Below the pieces are notes generated by a model. It saw only the letters and a program-made list of their open reading frames with translations, was not told the origin of the DNA and did no database searches. From assembly GCA_000227505.4 (NCBI GenBank), contig AGIF02000001.1, forward strand, positions 516,035 to 580,034: 64,000 nucleotides of DNA, written 5' to 3'. Below, piece by piece: positions 18,233 through 26,521 of the stretch (the stretch's first letter is position 1; each line of letters starts with the position of its first letter). Source of the stretch: a gamma proteobacterium HIMB55. GTDB taxonomy: Bacteria > Pseudomonadota > Gammaproteobacteria > Pseudomonadales > Halieaceae. The position numbers and the translations under genes are program-made.

Positions 18233-18274
18233 CCTCAGACCGCAGACCTTAGACCTCGGACTTCAGAACGCAGG
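18233..18274 (+). repeat. Degenerate heptamer tandem repeat, six units
   Basis: Six consecutive 7-bp units can be read without gaps: CCTCAGA, CCGCAGA, CCTTAGA, CCTCGGA, CTTCAGA, ACGCAGG, with consensus CCTCAGA. They sit between the convergent SDR and DegS-like genes. No coding frame or terminator structure explains them. A shorter, imperfect unit (CCTTA) precedes the run. Confidence 0.6.
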
Positions 18275-18380
18275 CTAGGAGAGGAGAGTGGGTTCGCTCA
18301 TGACGTTGAGTTTCCGCCCAGTAAACCCCAAGCGCTGTTTGGTACGTGGACCGATCAAACCAACCAACGCTCAAGGTGAT

Positions 18381-19478
18381 CTATTGGGTCTCAGTAAGCT
18401 CAACGTCAAAGCTAAGCTTGTCGTTTCCTCTCAGCGTCTCGATGGTGACGGTGTCGCCAACACGATGCTTTTCCATGGCGGATAGGAAGTCTTCGTTGGT
18501 TCTCACAGATTGGCCGTCGACGGATATAATGATGTCGCCGAGTGCAATATCGTTTCGACCAACGCGGCGCGCGCCGATCATGCCTGCATCATCAGCAGGA
18601 AAGCCACGGTAGGTTCGAACAATAGGTACGCCGTTAATGCGGTTACGCTGGATCCATTGATCTGATGCGCGCTCGATACCAAGGACGGGGCGCAGAATCT
18701 TGCCGTAGGCAATCAGCTGAGGCACGACCTCTTTAACAGTGCTTACAGGAATGGCAAAGCCGATGCCTGCAGACGCTCCGCTCGGTGAGTAAATGGCGGT
18801 GTTAACGCCAATCAGCTGACCCAAAGAGTTGAGCAGGGGACCCCCTGAATTTCCTGGGTTAATTGCAGCGTCCGTCTGAATAACGCCTCGAATCTTGCGT
18901 CCGCTGGGAGATTGGATCTCACGACCGAGTGCACTCACAACACCGACAGTAAGTGTGGTGTCGAGACCAAACGGATTACCAATCGCAAGTACTTTGCGCC
19001 CTACAGACAATTCTGAAGAGTCACCTAGGGGCAGCTCTACCAAGCCCTCTGGTGGGTCTATTAGACGAAGAACAGCAAGGTCTCGTTCGGGAGCCAGGCC
19101 CACGACCTTCGCTTCGAACTCGCGCTGATCGCTTAATGTAACCGTCAGTTTATTTGCGCGTGCTACAACGTGGTAGTTGGTCACGATGAGCCCCGAGTCG
19201 TCCCAGACAAAGCCGGAGCCGGCACCTTGCGGAATCTCGAGCACGTTCAAACTAAACATCTGGCGACGCAGTGCGGTCGACGTAACGTAGACCACCGATG
19301 GACTGGCGTTGCTAAAGACCTCGGTGGTGTTAGCCTCGTCGTCGGTAGCAAAGCTCAAATAGTCTACCGCCGCGCTTGCCGCAGGAGAGAGCATAAGGGC
19401 CGGGGGCAGTAGCGCCAGTACCGGTGCAAAGAGAAACCCGAGTCCCGCAATAAAGCCTGTAATAAAGCGCTTACACAT
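18381..19478 (-). CDS. DegS/HtrA-like serine protease with one PDZ domain
   Basis: A periplasmic S1C protease. 365 aa: an N-terminal hydrophobic segment (about 5-37) that may be a signal peptide or a membrane anchor, the trypsin-like domain with triad His103 (TNYHVVA), Asp133 (ERDLAVL) and Ser211 (NPGNSGGP), and a single C-terminal PDZ (about 265-360). One PDZ and a membrane anchor match DegS, which starts the sigma-E envelope-stress cascade by cutting RseA, while DegP/DegQ have two. It lies 30 nt after htpX on the same strand, forming an envelope-proteolysis pair. Confidence 0.85.
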   Translation of the reverse strand: MCKRFITGFIAGLGFLFAPVLALLPPALMLSPAASAAVDYLSFATDDEANTTEVFSNASPSVVYVTSTALRRQMFSLNVLEIPQGAGSGFVWDDSGLIVTNYHVVARANKLTVTLSDQREFEAKVVGLAPERDLAVLRLIDPPEGLVELPLGDSSELSVGRKVLAIGNPFGLDTTLTVGVVSALGREIQSPSGRKIRGVIQTDAAINPGNSGGPLLNSLGQLIGVNTAIYSPSGASAGIGFAIPVSTVKEVVPQLIAYGKILRPVLGIERASDQWIQRNRINGVPIVRTYRGFPADDAGMIGARRVGRNDIALGDIIISVDGQSVRTNEDFLSAMEKHRVGDTVTIETLRGNDKLSFDVELTETQ

Positions 19479-19508
19479 AGCGAAATATTCCGAAAGAGAG
19501 TGATCGCA

Positions 19509-20390
19509 TCAACGGTTTTGTAGCGCCTCGATGCGCTTATCTAGCGGCGGGTGTGACGAGAATAACTGTCGAATATTCGAGCCGTTACCTGACCGGATAC
19601 CGAACGCTGTCAGCTCGCCTGGTAGATCGGACGGCGCGTTAATCTCAGCCTGAAGCCGACGCAGTGCGGCTGCCATATTGTTCTTACCTGCGAGATCCGC
19701 ACCTGCCGCGTCTGCACGATACTCTCGGTATCGCGAGAACCACATGACAATCATGCTTGCGAGGATACTGAGTAGGATTTCGGCCACGATTGTGCCCACC
19801 CAGTAGCCGATGCCTAAGCCGCGCTCATTCTTGAAAACCACTCGGTCTACCGTGTGGCCAATCACGCGCGCGAAGAACATCACAAAGGTGTTAACAACGC
19901 CTTGGATCAGCGTCAACGTGACCATATCGCCGTTGGCGACGTGGCCAATTTCGTGCGCCATGACCGCGCGGACTTCTTCGGGCTTCATCCGCTGTAACAG
20001 TCCTGTGCTCACTGCCACGAGCGCATTGTTACGGTTCCAGCCGGTAGCGAAGGCGTTCGGCGCGTCGGATGGAAAAATACCTACTTCGGGCATACCAATG
20101 CCGGCTTGATCAGCCAGTTGCCGTACGGTCTGTAATAGCCATTCCTCGTCCCGATTGCTCGGTGTTTCGATGATGCGTGTGCGCGTTCCGCGCTTCGCTG
20201 ACCACTTTGAAATGAAAAGCGAAAAGAGCGATCCCCCCATGCCAAAAAGCGCGCAAAAAACGAGCAGGGCGTTGAAGTCCAAGCCTATGCCCTGGTTATC
20301 TAGGAAACTCTCGAAACCGAGGAGCCGCCATACGACGCCGACAACTAAGACAACCGCCATGTTGGTTAAAAGGAAAAGCAAGATACGCAT
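19509..20390 (-). CDS. htpX: Membrane zinc protease HtpX
   Basis: An inner-membrane M48 metalloprotease that degrades misfolded membrane proteins together with FtsH. 293 aa: two N-terminal membrane helices, catalytic HEIGH (His146, Glu147, His150), two further helices, the third zinc ligand in [12 protein letters not shown], and the C-terminal [13 protein letters not shown] motif. The start [10 protein letters not shown] at 20390 is preferred over an upstream in-frame codon at 20405 because GGAG lies seven bases ahead and this matches the E. coli protein. A sigma-32-like promoter is visible upstream (20428-20453). Confidence 0.94.
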   Translation of the reverse strand: MRILLFLLTNMAVVLVVGVVWRLLGFESFLDNQGIGLDFNALLVFCALFGMGGSLFSLFISKWSAKRGTRTRIIETPSNRDEEWLLQTVRQLADQAGIGMPEVGIFPSDAPNAFATGWNRNNALVAVSTGLLQRMKPEEVRAVMAHEIGHVANGDMVTLTLIQGVVNTFVMFFARVIGHTVDRVVFKNERGLGIGYWVGTIVAEILLSILASMIVMWFSRYREYRADAAGADLAGKNNMAAALRRLQAEINAPSDLPGELTAFGIRSGNGSNIRQLFSSHPPLDKRIEALQNR

Positions 20391-20427
20391 GCGTTTTCTC
20401 CGCAAAGATAATGATGTCAGGTATACG

Positions 20428-20453
20428 TAGTGGCGTTAGACAGAGTTTTCAAG
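20428..20453 (-). promoter_or_regulatory. Possible sigma-32 (heat-shock) promoter for htpX
   Basis: On the minus strand CTTGAAA (20453-20447) is a perfect sigma-32 -35 element, followed 11 nt later by CGCCACTA (20435-20428), 6/8 to the heat-shock -10 CCCCATTA. The spacing is slightly short, counted from the end of CTTGAAA. htpX starts about 38 nt downstream. A sigma-70 reading (TTGAAA, 17 nt, TACGTA) is weaker. Confidence 0.35.
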
Positions 20454-20802
20454 CGAGGGTTCAGAATTTTCCTCGTCAAGTAGCGGTCAGATCATATTTG
20501 AATGGCGATGATCACTCGATCTGTTGTGCCGCGTTGATAGGCTGTTGGTCACGACGCTGATCGGTGCGTTCCCAGGGCCGTTTTTGTGCGCGTTTTTTTT
20601 TGAGAGAACTGTGGTGTGAGAGAGCTGTTAGTGGCTCTATGCCGGCGATCATCCACCCAATGGCAATGGCAATGGCAATGGCAATGGCAATGGCAATGGC
20701 TGCGGGTGGGTTTGAGAACAATCTAAGTACGCGCAGGGAGTGAGCTGGTGCTCGTCCGTTCGGGGTGCTTCCTAGCTACAAACGATGACCAATAAGTTTC
20801 TG
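20454..20802. other. Intergenic stretch without a convincing gene
   Basis: About 350 bp between htpX and the acidic hypothetical protein. It holds a hexamer microsatellite (20659-20700), a run of nine T residues near 20591-20600, and short hairpin-prone sequence. A 69-codon minus-strand frame with an Ala-Ile repeat exists only because of the microsatellite and has no good ribosome binding site. I see no RNA gene. Confidence 0.6.
20659..20700 (+). repeat. Hexanucleotide microsatellite, (AATGGC)7
   Basis: Seven perfect head-to-tail copies of AATGGC (42 bp) lie in the non-coding gap upstream of htpX and downstream of the acidic hypothetical gene. Perfect copies imply recent expansion by replication slippage. 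If translated on the minus strand it would encode an Ala-Ile repeat, but a real gene there is unlikely. Confidence 0.95.
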
Positions 20803-21219
20803 CTAATGGTCTTCATCTGGTGTTTCGCCAGTGCTTTCCTCAGCGAATTCGTCCGTGCTTTTTGGCGCGCTCTCTTCGTCGGAGCTATCGCTTGGGACAG
20901 CGTCGTCGTTGATGCTCTTGCTCGCACGTGCATCGTTTTCCTCGACGGCTTCTTCGTTCTTTTCTTCCTTCTCTTCCTCAAGGCCCGGTAGCGGAATTTG
21001 GCTGATGCTTAATTTAGGGAGTTTTCCCTCTTTGAGTGTCATTTCTAGAATTTCAGCGCGTAGCCCAAAGTCTTTAGAACTCAATTCGAAGACGGTATTG
21101 CTAGCCTCGTCACGGTGCTTGTATTGCGCAACGCGGGAGCGGTCCGAGCCATCGACCCATTCTTTGCTACGACCCCAGTAATGGCCATCTTGATTCTTGA
21201 GGATAAAGCTGCGATCCAC
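20803..21219 (-). CDS. Conserved hypothetical protein with acidic tail
   Basis: 138 aa starting with GTG; AAGGAA lies about ten bases upstream. The N-terminal 80 residues (RSFILKNQDGHYWGRSKEW, then HRDEASNTVFELSSKDFGLRAEI) look like a compact globular domain found in gammaproteobacterial hypothetical proteins. The C-terminal 55 residues are low-complexity Glu/Asp/Ser and probably disordered. No signal peptide or membrane helix. It follows the DnaJ-domain gene by 46 nt on the same strand. Function unknown. Confidence 0.65.
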   Translation of the reverse strand: MDRSFILKNQDGHYWGRSKEWVDGSDRSRVAQYKHRDEASNTVFELSSKDFGLRAEILEMTLKEGKLPKLSISQIPLPGLEEEKEEKNEEAVEENDARASKSINDDAVPSDSSDEESAPKSTDEFAEESTGETPDEDH

Positions 21220-21265
21220 GATTCACTGGTTCCTTGTGTATATGCCTGCTTGCTTTTTTGGAGCT

Positions 21266-21979
21266 TTACTTGTTGAGCAAAATATCTTTGGCTTGATTAA
21301 TCTTTGCCGCGAGGAAGTCATTACCACCACGGTCGGGATGCAACTTCTGAATGAGGCTTCGGTGTGCTGCGATGATATCTTCCTCGGTGGCATCTTCTTC
21401 CAATCCCAAGGTAGCTAATGCCTCTGATCGAGCGCCCTCAGAGGCAGCCGTTTGATTAGCAGAGTGTTGTTCCTCTGAAGCTTGCTCGGCCTGCTGTTTC
21501 CGCTGATCGATGTACGCCTCGAGTAGCTCTGCTGATTCCTCGTCCTCGGTCTGATAATGCTTCAGTAACTCTTCCAATTGCTCGAGAGACAACTCGGACA
21601 ACAACCAGCCTTTGTGGAGCCCGTCGATCACCTCACCATCGATATTGCCCGTCGCATGATCAAGTGTGGCCGATAAGTGATTGGTCTGGATCGCGGACTG
21701 GCCCGCTTGTGTGTTTTGCTGACGCAACTTATTCAAGAAGGGCAGCGCGCGAATCACCCAGGGGAGTACTTGGCGGAGGAAAACAAAAGCACCGGTAAGT
21801 GCTGCACCGACCCAATGCATTCTCCCTGTAACGGTGAGGACAATGACCGTCGCAATAGTGAGCCCTATCAAAAACTTGATGTAAGCACCGCGCTGCTTGT
21901 GTGGCGGCATATTGCGGATGCGCCACAGGTAGTTGATGGCGATAGCCGCGGCAGCAATGGCCAAAAGTACTCTAATCAC
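21266..21979 (-). CDS. Membrane-anchored DnaJ-domain protein
   Basis: 237 aa, GTG start with AAGGA upstream. Two or three hydrophobic segments occur at about 2-20, 33-52 and 56-80, followed by a charged coiled-coil-like middle and a C-terminal partial J domain (LGLEEDATEEDIIAAHRSLIQKLHPDRGGNDFLAAKINQAKDILL) with the HPD motif that stimulates DnaK. The J domain at the C-terminus after membrane helices resembles Tim14/Pam18 and DjlC-type proteins. It is likely a DnaK co-chaperone working at the inner membrane. Confidence 0.85.
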   Translation of the reverse strand: MIRVLLAIAAAAIAINYLWRIRNMPPHKQRGAYIKFLIGLTIATVIVLTVTGRMHWVGAALTGAFVFLRQVLPWVIRALPFLNKLRQQNTQAGQSAIQTNHLSATLDHATGNIDGEVIDGLHKGWLLSELSLEQLEELLKHYQTEDEESAELLEAYIDQRKQQAEQASEEQHSANQTAASEGARSEALATLGLEEDATEEDIIAAHRSLIQKLHPDRGGNDFLAAKINQAKDILLNK

Positions 21980-22059
21980 ATCGAGGTCCTTATGGGGTGG
22001 CTCGTTTAGTTGAAAGCTGCTTCTTTATATGAGCGCAGTCTCGCTTGCAATATTAGCGA

Positions 22060-22809
22060 TCACGATCGCGCCAGCTTCTCGAGCAATAGTTTATCACTTT
22101 CATACGCCGAACTTTCCAGCGCTTTGCGACCGCCTGTGGCCAGTCGAATCACCGATTGAAGAAGCCGTCGAAGCTGATCTGCGCTGTCATCGCCAAGTGC
22201 GAAATGTACGCCTCCGGACAGCGCAGCCATGGAGGCAAATGTGCTTGTTGCCGCCGCGTCGGTCCCTTCCTGAAAAATATAGAGAGGGCGCTTTGCCAAG
22301 CGACATCGGACAGCGAGTTCATTCAACACATTGGCATCTTCTTCGACGGCGTCTCCAACAAAAATAATTGCTTTTAGTGATGTGGAGCCAGGGTGCTGGG
22401 TAAGGCAGTGCTCGAGTAGATGCTGTAATTGCGTTACACCTCCCTCGCAATAGACTCCGGACAATTCCTGCCGCAGGCCATTGGCTGTTGTTACCCAAGG
22501 ACTTGCATGGAAGGTCGCCATGCCCCGGAAATAGCAAAGCTGAAGTGATAGCTCGGAAGTCTCTGATGCGGCATCAAACAAGGCTTCGTGTAGAGACTGG
22601 GCTTCCTGCCAGGTCGGTGCGCGAGATGCGGTCGCATCCAGCGAAAAAATGATGCGGGTCTGCGCGTCCGCGATGCGCTTGATCGCTCGGGCTTTGGAAA
22701 TAAACGTCGCTACGTCCGATCCCGCTGATCGCCTTTTGACTGCCATTGAGTTCGCGTCTGGCTTTGATGGTGTCTTTGGTGGTTTTGGTGTGCGACGTGT
22801 GATGTTCAA
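22060..22809 (-). CDS. VWA-domain protein, main part (likely 3' part of a frameshifted gene)
   Basis: 249 residues with a von Willebrand factor A-like fold: FSLDATASRAP is a degenerate MIDAS motif (Asp-x-Thr-x-Ser), then AIIFVGDAVEED and YIFQEGTDAAATSTFASMAALSGGVHFAL. Position 22809 is a TTG with GGAG directly against it, a poor start; the in-frame ATG at 22746 has no ribosome binding site either. The frame is open upstream and joins the small frame at 22889-23101 if one base is removed from an A7 tract (22898-22904), giving one 346-aa protein. The true gene is therefore probably 23101 down to 22060 and is broken, phase-variable or misread here. Confidence 0.75.
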   Translation of the reverse strand: MNITRRTPKPPKTPSKPDANSMAVKRRSAGSDVATFISKARAIKRIADAQTRIIFSLDATASRAPTWQEAQSLHEALFDAASETSELSLQLCYFRGMATFHASPWVTTANGLRQELSGVYCEGGVTQLQHLLEHCLTQHPGSTSLKAIIFVGDAVEEDANVLNELAVRCRLAKRPLYIFQEGTDAAATSTFASMAALSGGVHFALGDDSADQLRRLLQSVIRLATGGRKALESSAYESDKLLLEKLARS

Positions 22810-22858
22810 CTCCCAGGGCTGTGTGAGCTCGGGATGAGTATGACTGATTCCGCTGCCC

Positions 22859-22874
22859 TTTTTTTTGGGGGGGG
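22859..22874. repeat. Adjacent homopolymer runs T8 and G8
   Basis: Eight T followed by eight G (read as C8A8 on the coding minus strand) lie inside the open frame that links the two halves of the VWA gene, where they encode Pro and Lys codons. Runs this long are prone to slippage. Together with the A7 tract 24 bp away they make this gene unstable in length. Confidence 0.9.
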
Positions 22875-22888
22875 TTAGCAGCCCTTTT

Positions 22889-23101
22889 TCAGCAGCCTTT
22901 TTTTAACAGACCGTTGGCCTCCAGTTCGCTGAGGTAGTGTTTGCGCTGCTGCAGCTCGACAATAGCAGACTGCACGACGCTGTCGCTTTTTGCTCGTGCA
23001 GCGTCGGTTGCAATATCGAGGAGTTTTCGACTCGATAATCTGCTGGCTGCGTTTGTGGATTTAGTGTTCGAACGATTCGGTATCGTAACTGTGATGGGCA
23101 T
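22889..23101 (-). CDS. Small helical protein, likely N-terminal part of the frameshifted VWA gene
   Basis: 70 codons beginning MPITVTIPNRSNTKSTNAAS with a very good GGAGG six bases before the ATG. The C-terminal half is helical (SAIVELQQRKHYLSELEANGLLKKGC). It stops just after an A7 tract. Reading through in the +1 frame continues as LLKKAAEKGLLTPPKKKG and on into the VWA frame without a stop, and the combined span is 1042 nt, one base more than a multiple of three. It may be a separate small protein, but a split gene is the simpler reading. Confidence 0.7.
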   Translation of the reverse strand: MPITVTIPNRSNTKSTNAASRLSSRKLLDIATDAARAKSDSVVQSAIVELQQRKHYLSELEANGLLKKGC

Positions 23102-23246
23102 AGTGTGCCTCCAACTCCCCCTCGGTCCACTGTCTGTCTCGACCGATGCTATTTTTGTCTATGTTGAGGAGATTAGACCCTCTTTGTTACAAAAGTTCAG
23201 CGTTATACTTCGACCATGATGAACTTTTTATGTCTGGGGACTGTCT

Positions 23247-23915
23247 ATGAGCATCATGGATATCTTACAAATGCGTAGAAAAGACGTGATGCCCGCGCCG
23301 GAAGATGCACTGTCCGGTCGCGGTGATCGCATGCCCGTCACTCACGCCCACACCGTGCTTGGCAACCCACTGGAAGGCCCTTTTGACCCATCACTTGAAG
23401 TAGCGATGTTTGGTTTGGGCTGTTTCTGGGGCGCCGAGCGTGTCTTTTGGAAAGTCCCTGGCGTCTTTTCGACTGCGGTCGGGTACGCAGCAGGGTTTAC
23501 GCCTAACCCCACTTATCGTGAGGTTTGCTCTGGCCAAACCGGACATAACGAAGTCGTGCTGGTGGTTTTTGACCCTGCCAAGGTGAGCTTTGCACATTTG
23601 CTTAAAGTGTTTTGGGAGAGTCATGACCCAACCCAGGGTATGCGTCAGGGGAATGATATGGGCACGCAATACCGCTCGGGTATCTACACCTATTCAGCTG
23701 CTCAGGCAGAAGCGGCGGAGGCGAGTCGCGAAGAGTACAACGAGCGACTCTCGGTGGCTGGCTACAACGCGATAACAACCGAAATCATCGATGCGCCCGA
23801 GTTTTACTATGCCGAGGAGTATCACCAGCAATACCTTGATAAGAATCCCGCGGGATATTGCGGTATTGGCGGAACAGGCGTTGCCTGTGGTATCGGAACT
23901 GGCGTCATCGCTTAA
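23247..23915 (+). CDS. msrA: Peptide methionine sulfoxide reductase MsrA
   Basis: Repairs oxidised methionine (S-sulfoxide) in proteins. 222 aa, long form with an N-terminal extension as in E. coli MsrA. The catalytic motif is GCFWG with Cys59; the C-terminal [18 protein letters not shown] supplies resolving cysteines. GTQYRSGIY and [12 protein letters not shown] are also typical. It is convergent with rsmE, and the two stop codons overlap within the palindrome CGCTTAAGCG. Confidence 0.96.
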   Translation: MSIMDILQMRRKDVMPAPEDALSGRGDRMPVTHAHTVLGNPLEGPFDPSLEVAMFGLGCFWGAERVFWKVPGVFSTAVGYAAGFTPNPTYREVCSGQTGHNEVVLVVFDPAKVSFAHLLKVFWESHDPTQGMRQGNDMGTQYRSGIYTYSAAQAEAAEASREEYNERLSVAGYNAITTEIIDAPEFYYAEEYHQQYLDKNPAGYCGIGGTGVACGIGTGVIA

Positions 23916-24622
23916 GCGAGCTCCCGCGCGAGCACTGCGCAAACGGCGGTATCAACACTGAGAATGCGGGAGCCAAGGTTTACAGTCGTCGCCCCCGCTT
24001 GTTGAGCGAGGTCCACTTCATAGTCGATGAAGCCACCCTCGGGTCCTACGAGCAGGGTCGTGGGTGTCATTGTATCTGTGGGTAAAGCTTGGCTCGCACC
24101 TGGGTGTGCGATAAGCAGGGAGCGCCCCTCACTGATGTCGGGCAATACATCCTCCACAAAGGGTTTGAAGCGTTTGTGTTGATAGACGCGGGGTAAAACC
24201 GTATCTCCAGCGCGCTCGAGGCCCTGAATCAAGGCCATCTCGATCTTGTCCTCATCGAGAAAGGGCGATTGCCAGTAACTTTTCTCCACCCGATAAGAGT
24301 GAATCAAATGCAGTTCGGCTACGCCAAACTCGGCCGCACTTCGAAACACACGGCGCAACATTTTTGGGCGAGGCAACGCTAAGACAAGGTGGATAGGGTG
24401 ACGAGGGAGTGGTGGCTCGGACAACGTTACCTCCAACTCAACCACGTTCTCGCCGAGCTGTTTGACGTTCGCTGAGCCACGATTCCCGTTGATAAGACCG
24501 ATCCGAAGCGTCTGATTTATCTCAACCTTGATGACGTTGATCAAATGGTAGGCACGATAGTCAGCTAGTTTAACGGTGTTCCCGTCAGTCCAGTCGTTTT
24601 CGCGAAGAAGAACGATATTCAT
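23912..24622 (-). CDS. rsmE: 16S rRNA m3U1498 methyltransferase RsmE
   Basis: Methylates N3 of U1498 in 16S rRNA with S-adenosylmethionine; SPOUT-fold cytoplasmic enzyme. 236 aa from the ATG at 24622, ten bases after the rimO stop; a longer in-frame start would lie inside rimO. The SPOUT knot is [21 protein letters not shown]. The usual RILRTETA is here [31 protein letters not shown] is conserved. Same strand as rimO, probably co-transcribed. Confidence 0.93.
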   Translation of the reverse strand: MNIVLLRENDWTDGNTVKLADYRAYHLINVIKVEINQTLRIGLINGNRGSANVKQLGENVVELEVTLSEPPLPRHPIHLVLALPRPKMLRRVFRSAAEFGVAELHLIHSYRVEKSYWQSPFLDEDKIEMALIQGLERAGDTVLPRVYQHKRFKPFVEDVLPDISEGRSLLIAHPGASQALPTDTMTPTTLLVGPEGGFIDYEVDLAQQAGATTVNLGSRILSVDTAVCAVLARELA

Positions 24623-24632
24623 AGGGCCGGAT

Positions 24633-25952
24633 TTAGTCAGTCCACAAATCGTAGTCGTCTGCATCGACAATCTGTCGATTCACAACGGATCCCGGTACAA
24701 GGCCATCGGTATTTTTAAGGTAAACAAGGCCGTCAATCTCGGGCGCATCACCCTTGGTTCGCCCAACCGCTCCGTCGCTGGATACCTCATCTACAATGAT
24801 GTCCATTTGAGCGCCTATTTTGCGCTGAAGTCGCTCCGCACTGATTTCCTGTTGTACCGCCATGAACTGATGCCAACGCTCTTCTTTCACTTCCTCAGGA
24901 ACAGGGTTGTCCAGCTCATTCGCTGTCGCACCCTCGACCGCCGAGTATTTGAAGCAACCCACTCTGTCGAGTGAGGCCTCGCGCATAAAGTCGAGAAGTT
25001 CATTGAACTCAGCCTCTGTCTCACCAGGGAAGCCCACAATAAACGTTGAGCGTAGCGTGATATCTGGGCAGATTTCGCGCCAAGATCGGATGCGGTCTAG
25101 TGTCTTTTCGGACGCCGCAGGTCGCTTCATTCGCTTCAGCACGCTTGGGCTTCCATGCTGCAGCGGGATATCCAGGTAAGGCAGAACCTTGCCCTCGGCC
25201 ATGAGTGGAATGACTTTATCAACGTGGGGGTAGGGGTAGACGTAGTGCATACGAACCCAAATACCCAATTCGCCGAGCGCTGAGGCAAGGTTATACAGAT
25301 CACTTTTGAGCGGACGACCGTCCCAGAAGTCGGTTTTATATTTGATATCGACGCCGTAGGCACTGGTGTCCTGCGATATTACGAGCAACTCCTTGACTCC
25401 CGAGCGAGCGAGTTGCTCGGCTTCGCGCATGACGTCCCCAATCGGGCGGCTTACGAGATCTCCGCGCAGGCTTGGGATGATGCAAAACCGGCAGCGATGA
25501 TTGCACCCCTCCGAGATTTTTAAATAGGCGTAGTGCTTGGGGGTAAGCTTGACCCCTTGCGCTGGTATGAGATCGATCTTTGGGTCAGGCACGTGTGCAT
25601 TCGGCAGCACTCGCCGTACCTCAGACAGAACTTCTTCGTAGGCTGCTGGTCCTGTGATACCGAGCACCTTGGGGTGTCGCTCTAAGACCAGGTCAGCTTG
25701 CTCACCACCGCCCATACAGCCAGTTACCAAAACGCGACCGTTCTCTTCCAGCGCTTCACCAATTGCAGCTAGCGATTCTTCTTTTGCGCTGTCGATAAAG
25801 CCGCAGGTGTTGACGATAACAACACCCGCGTCCTCGTAAGAGGGTGAGACTTCGTAACCATCGAATCGGAGCTGCGTCAGAATACGTTCTGAATCCACCA
25901 AAGCCTTGGGGCAGCCCAGTGAAACGAAACCGACTTTTTGCGCTTGAGACAT
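24633..25952 (-). CDS. rimO: Ribosomal protein S12 methylthiotransferase RimO
   Basis: A radical-SAM enzyme that adds a methylthio group to Asp88 of ribosomal protein S12. 439 aa: the UPF0004 N-terminal domain with cluster cysteines Cys14, Cys50 and Cys79, the radical-[11 protein letters not shown] motif (Cys150, Cys154, Cys157) and a C-terminal TRAM domain ending [25 protein letters not shown] and [10 protein letters not shown] separate RimO from MiaB. Confidence 0.96.
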   Translation of the reverse strand: MSQAQKVGFVSLGCPKALVDSERILTQLRFDGYEVSPSYEDAGVVIVNTCGFIDSAKEESLAAIGEALEENGRVLVTGCMGGGEQADLVLERHPKVLGITGPAAYEEVLSEVRRVLPNAHVPDPKIDLIPAQGVKLTPKHYAYLKISEGCNHRCRFCIIPSLRGDLVSRPIGDVMREAEQLARSGVKELLVISQDTSAYGVDIKYKTDFWDGRPLKSDLYNLASALGELGIWVRMHYVYPYPHVDKVIPLMAEGKVLPYLDIPLQHGSPSVLKRMKRPAASEKTLDRIRSWREICPDITLRSTFIVGFPGETEAEFNELLDFMREASLDRVGCFKYSAVEGATANELDNPVPEEVKEERWHQFMAVQQEISAERLQRKIGAQMDIIVDEVSSDGAVGRTKGDAPEIDGLVYLKNTDGLVPGSVVNRQIVDADDYDLWTD

Positions 25953-25986
25953 CGTGTTTTATCCGCCAATTAACGGCGTCATTGTC

Positions 25987-26490
25987 TCACAGGGTGAACT
26001 TTCGTTCGCTACCGTAGGTACGAACCGGTAATTCTGCACGCAATCGCTTGAGTAAGTCTTCGGCTTCTTCTTTGTTGAGGAACTCGCCTATGGTGGTGCG
26101 ACTCTCTTTGTTATGGAGCCACAATTCAGGGCCTTCCCATTGGTTCTTTGCTTCGATGACGTTGACGGCAGTGTCATCTCGCTCCCAAAGCCAAGTACGC
26201 TTAGGGACAAAGTAGCCTTTTTCAATTTTTACGGAGCCTGCTTGAAACGTCACCACCTGACGATATTCGAGCTTCCAATTGACGTAATAGAGCGCCGCCG
26301 CAAGTCCTATGAGCTCAGCGCCTGCGAAGGGCAATATGGGCCAGGCGCCAAGCAAGGCAAAACCAATTGCGGCACCCAGCGAGGGGATCGAAATGGCGAT
26401 TAACGCGTAGAGATTGGTTCGCCATGTTGCGCTCTTGTTAGGTTTGACGATGACCAAACGTTCGTCATTTTCAAAGTGTTCAGTAATCAA
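25987..26490 (-). CDS. DUF2244 membrane protein
   Basis: 167 aa with two membrane helices (about 25-68: LYALIAISIPSLGAAIGF and FAGAELIGLAAALYYV) and a C-terminal cytoplasmic domain with PKRTWLWERDDTAVNV, the feature of the DUF2244 family. Function unknown. It lies between rimO and the RluA-like gene on the same strand. Confidence 0.8.
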   Translation of the reverse strand: MITEHFENDERLVIVKPNKSATWRTNLYALIAISIPSLGAAIGFALLGAWPILPFAGAELIGLAAALYYVNWKLEYRQVVTFQAGSVKIEKGYFVPKRTWLWERDDTAVNVIEAKNQWEGPELWLHNKESRTTIGEFLNKEEAEDLLKRLRAELPVRTYGSERKFTL

Positions 26491-26521
26491 CGAATAGCCT
26501 TAGCTAGAGTCACGTCTTAGG

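Noticed and set aside
20512-20721. 69-codon minus-strand frame with an Ala-Ile repeat
   Set aside because: Its apparent pattern comes from the hexamer microsatellite; TTG start without a ribosome binding site, and no domain.
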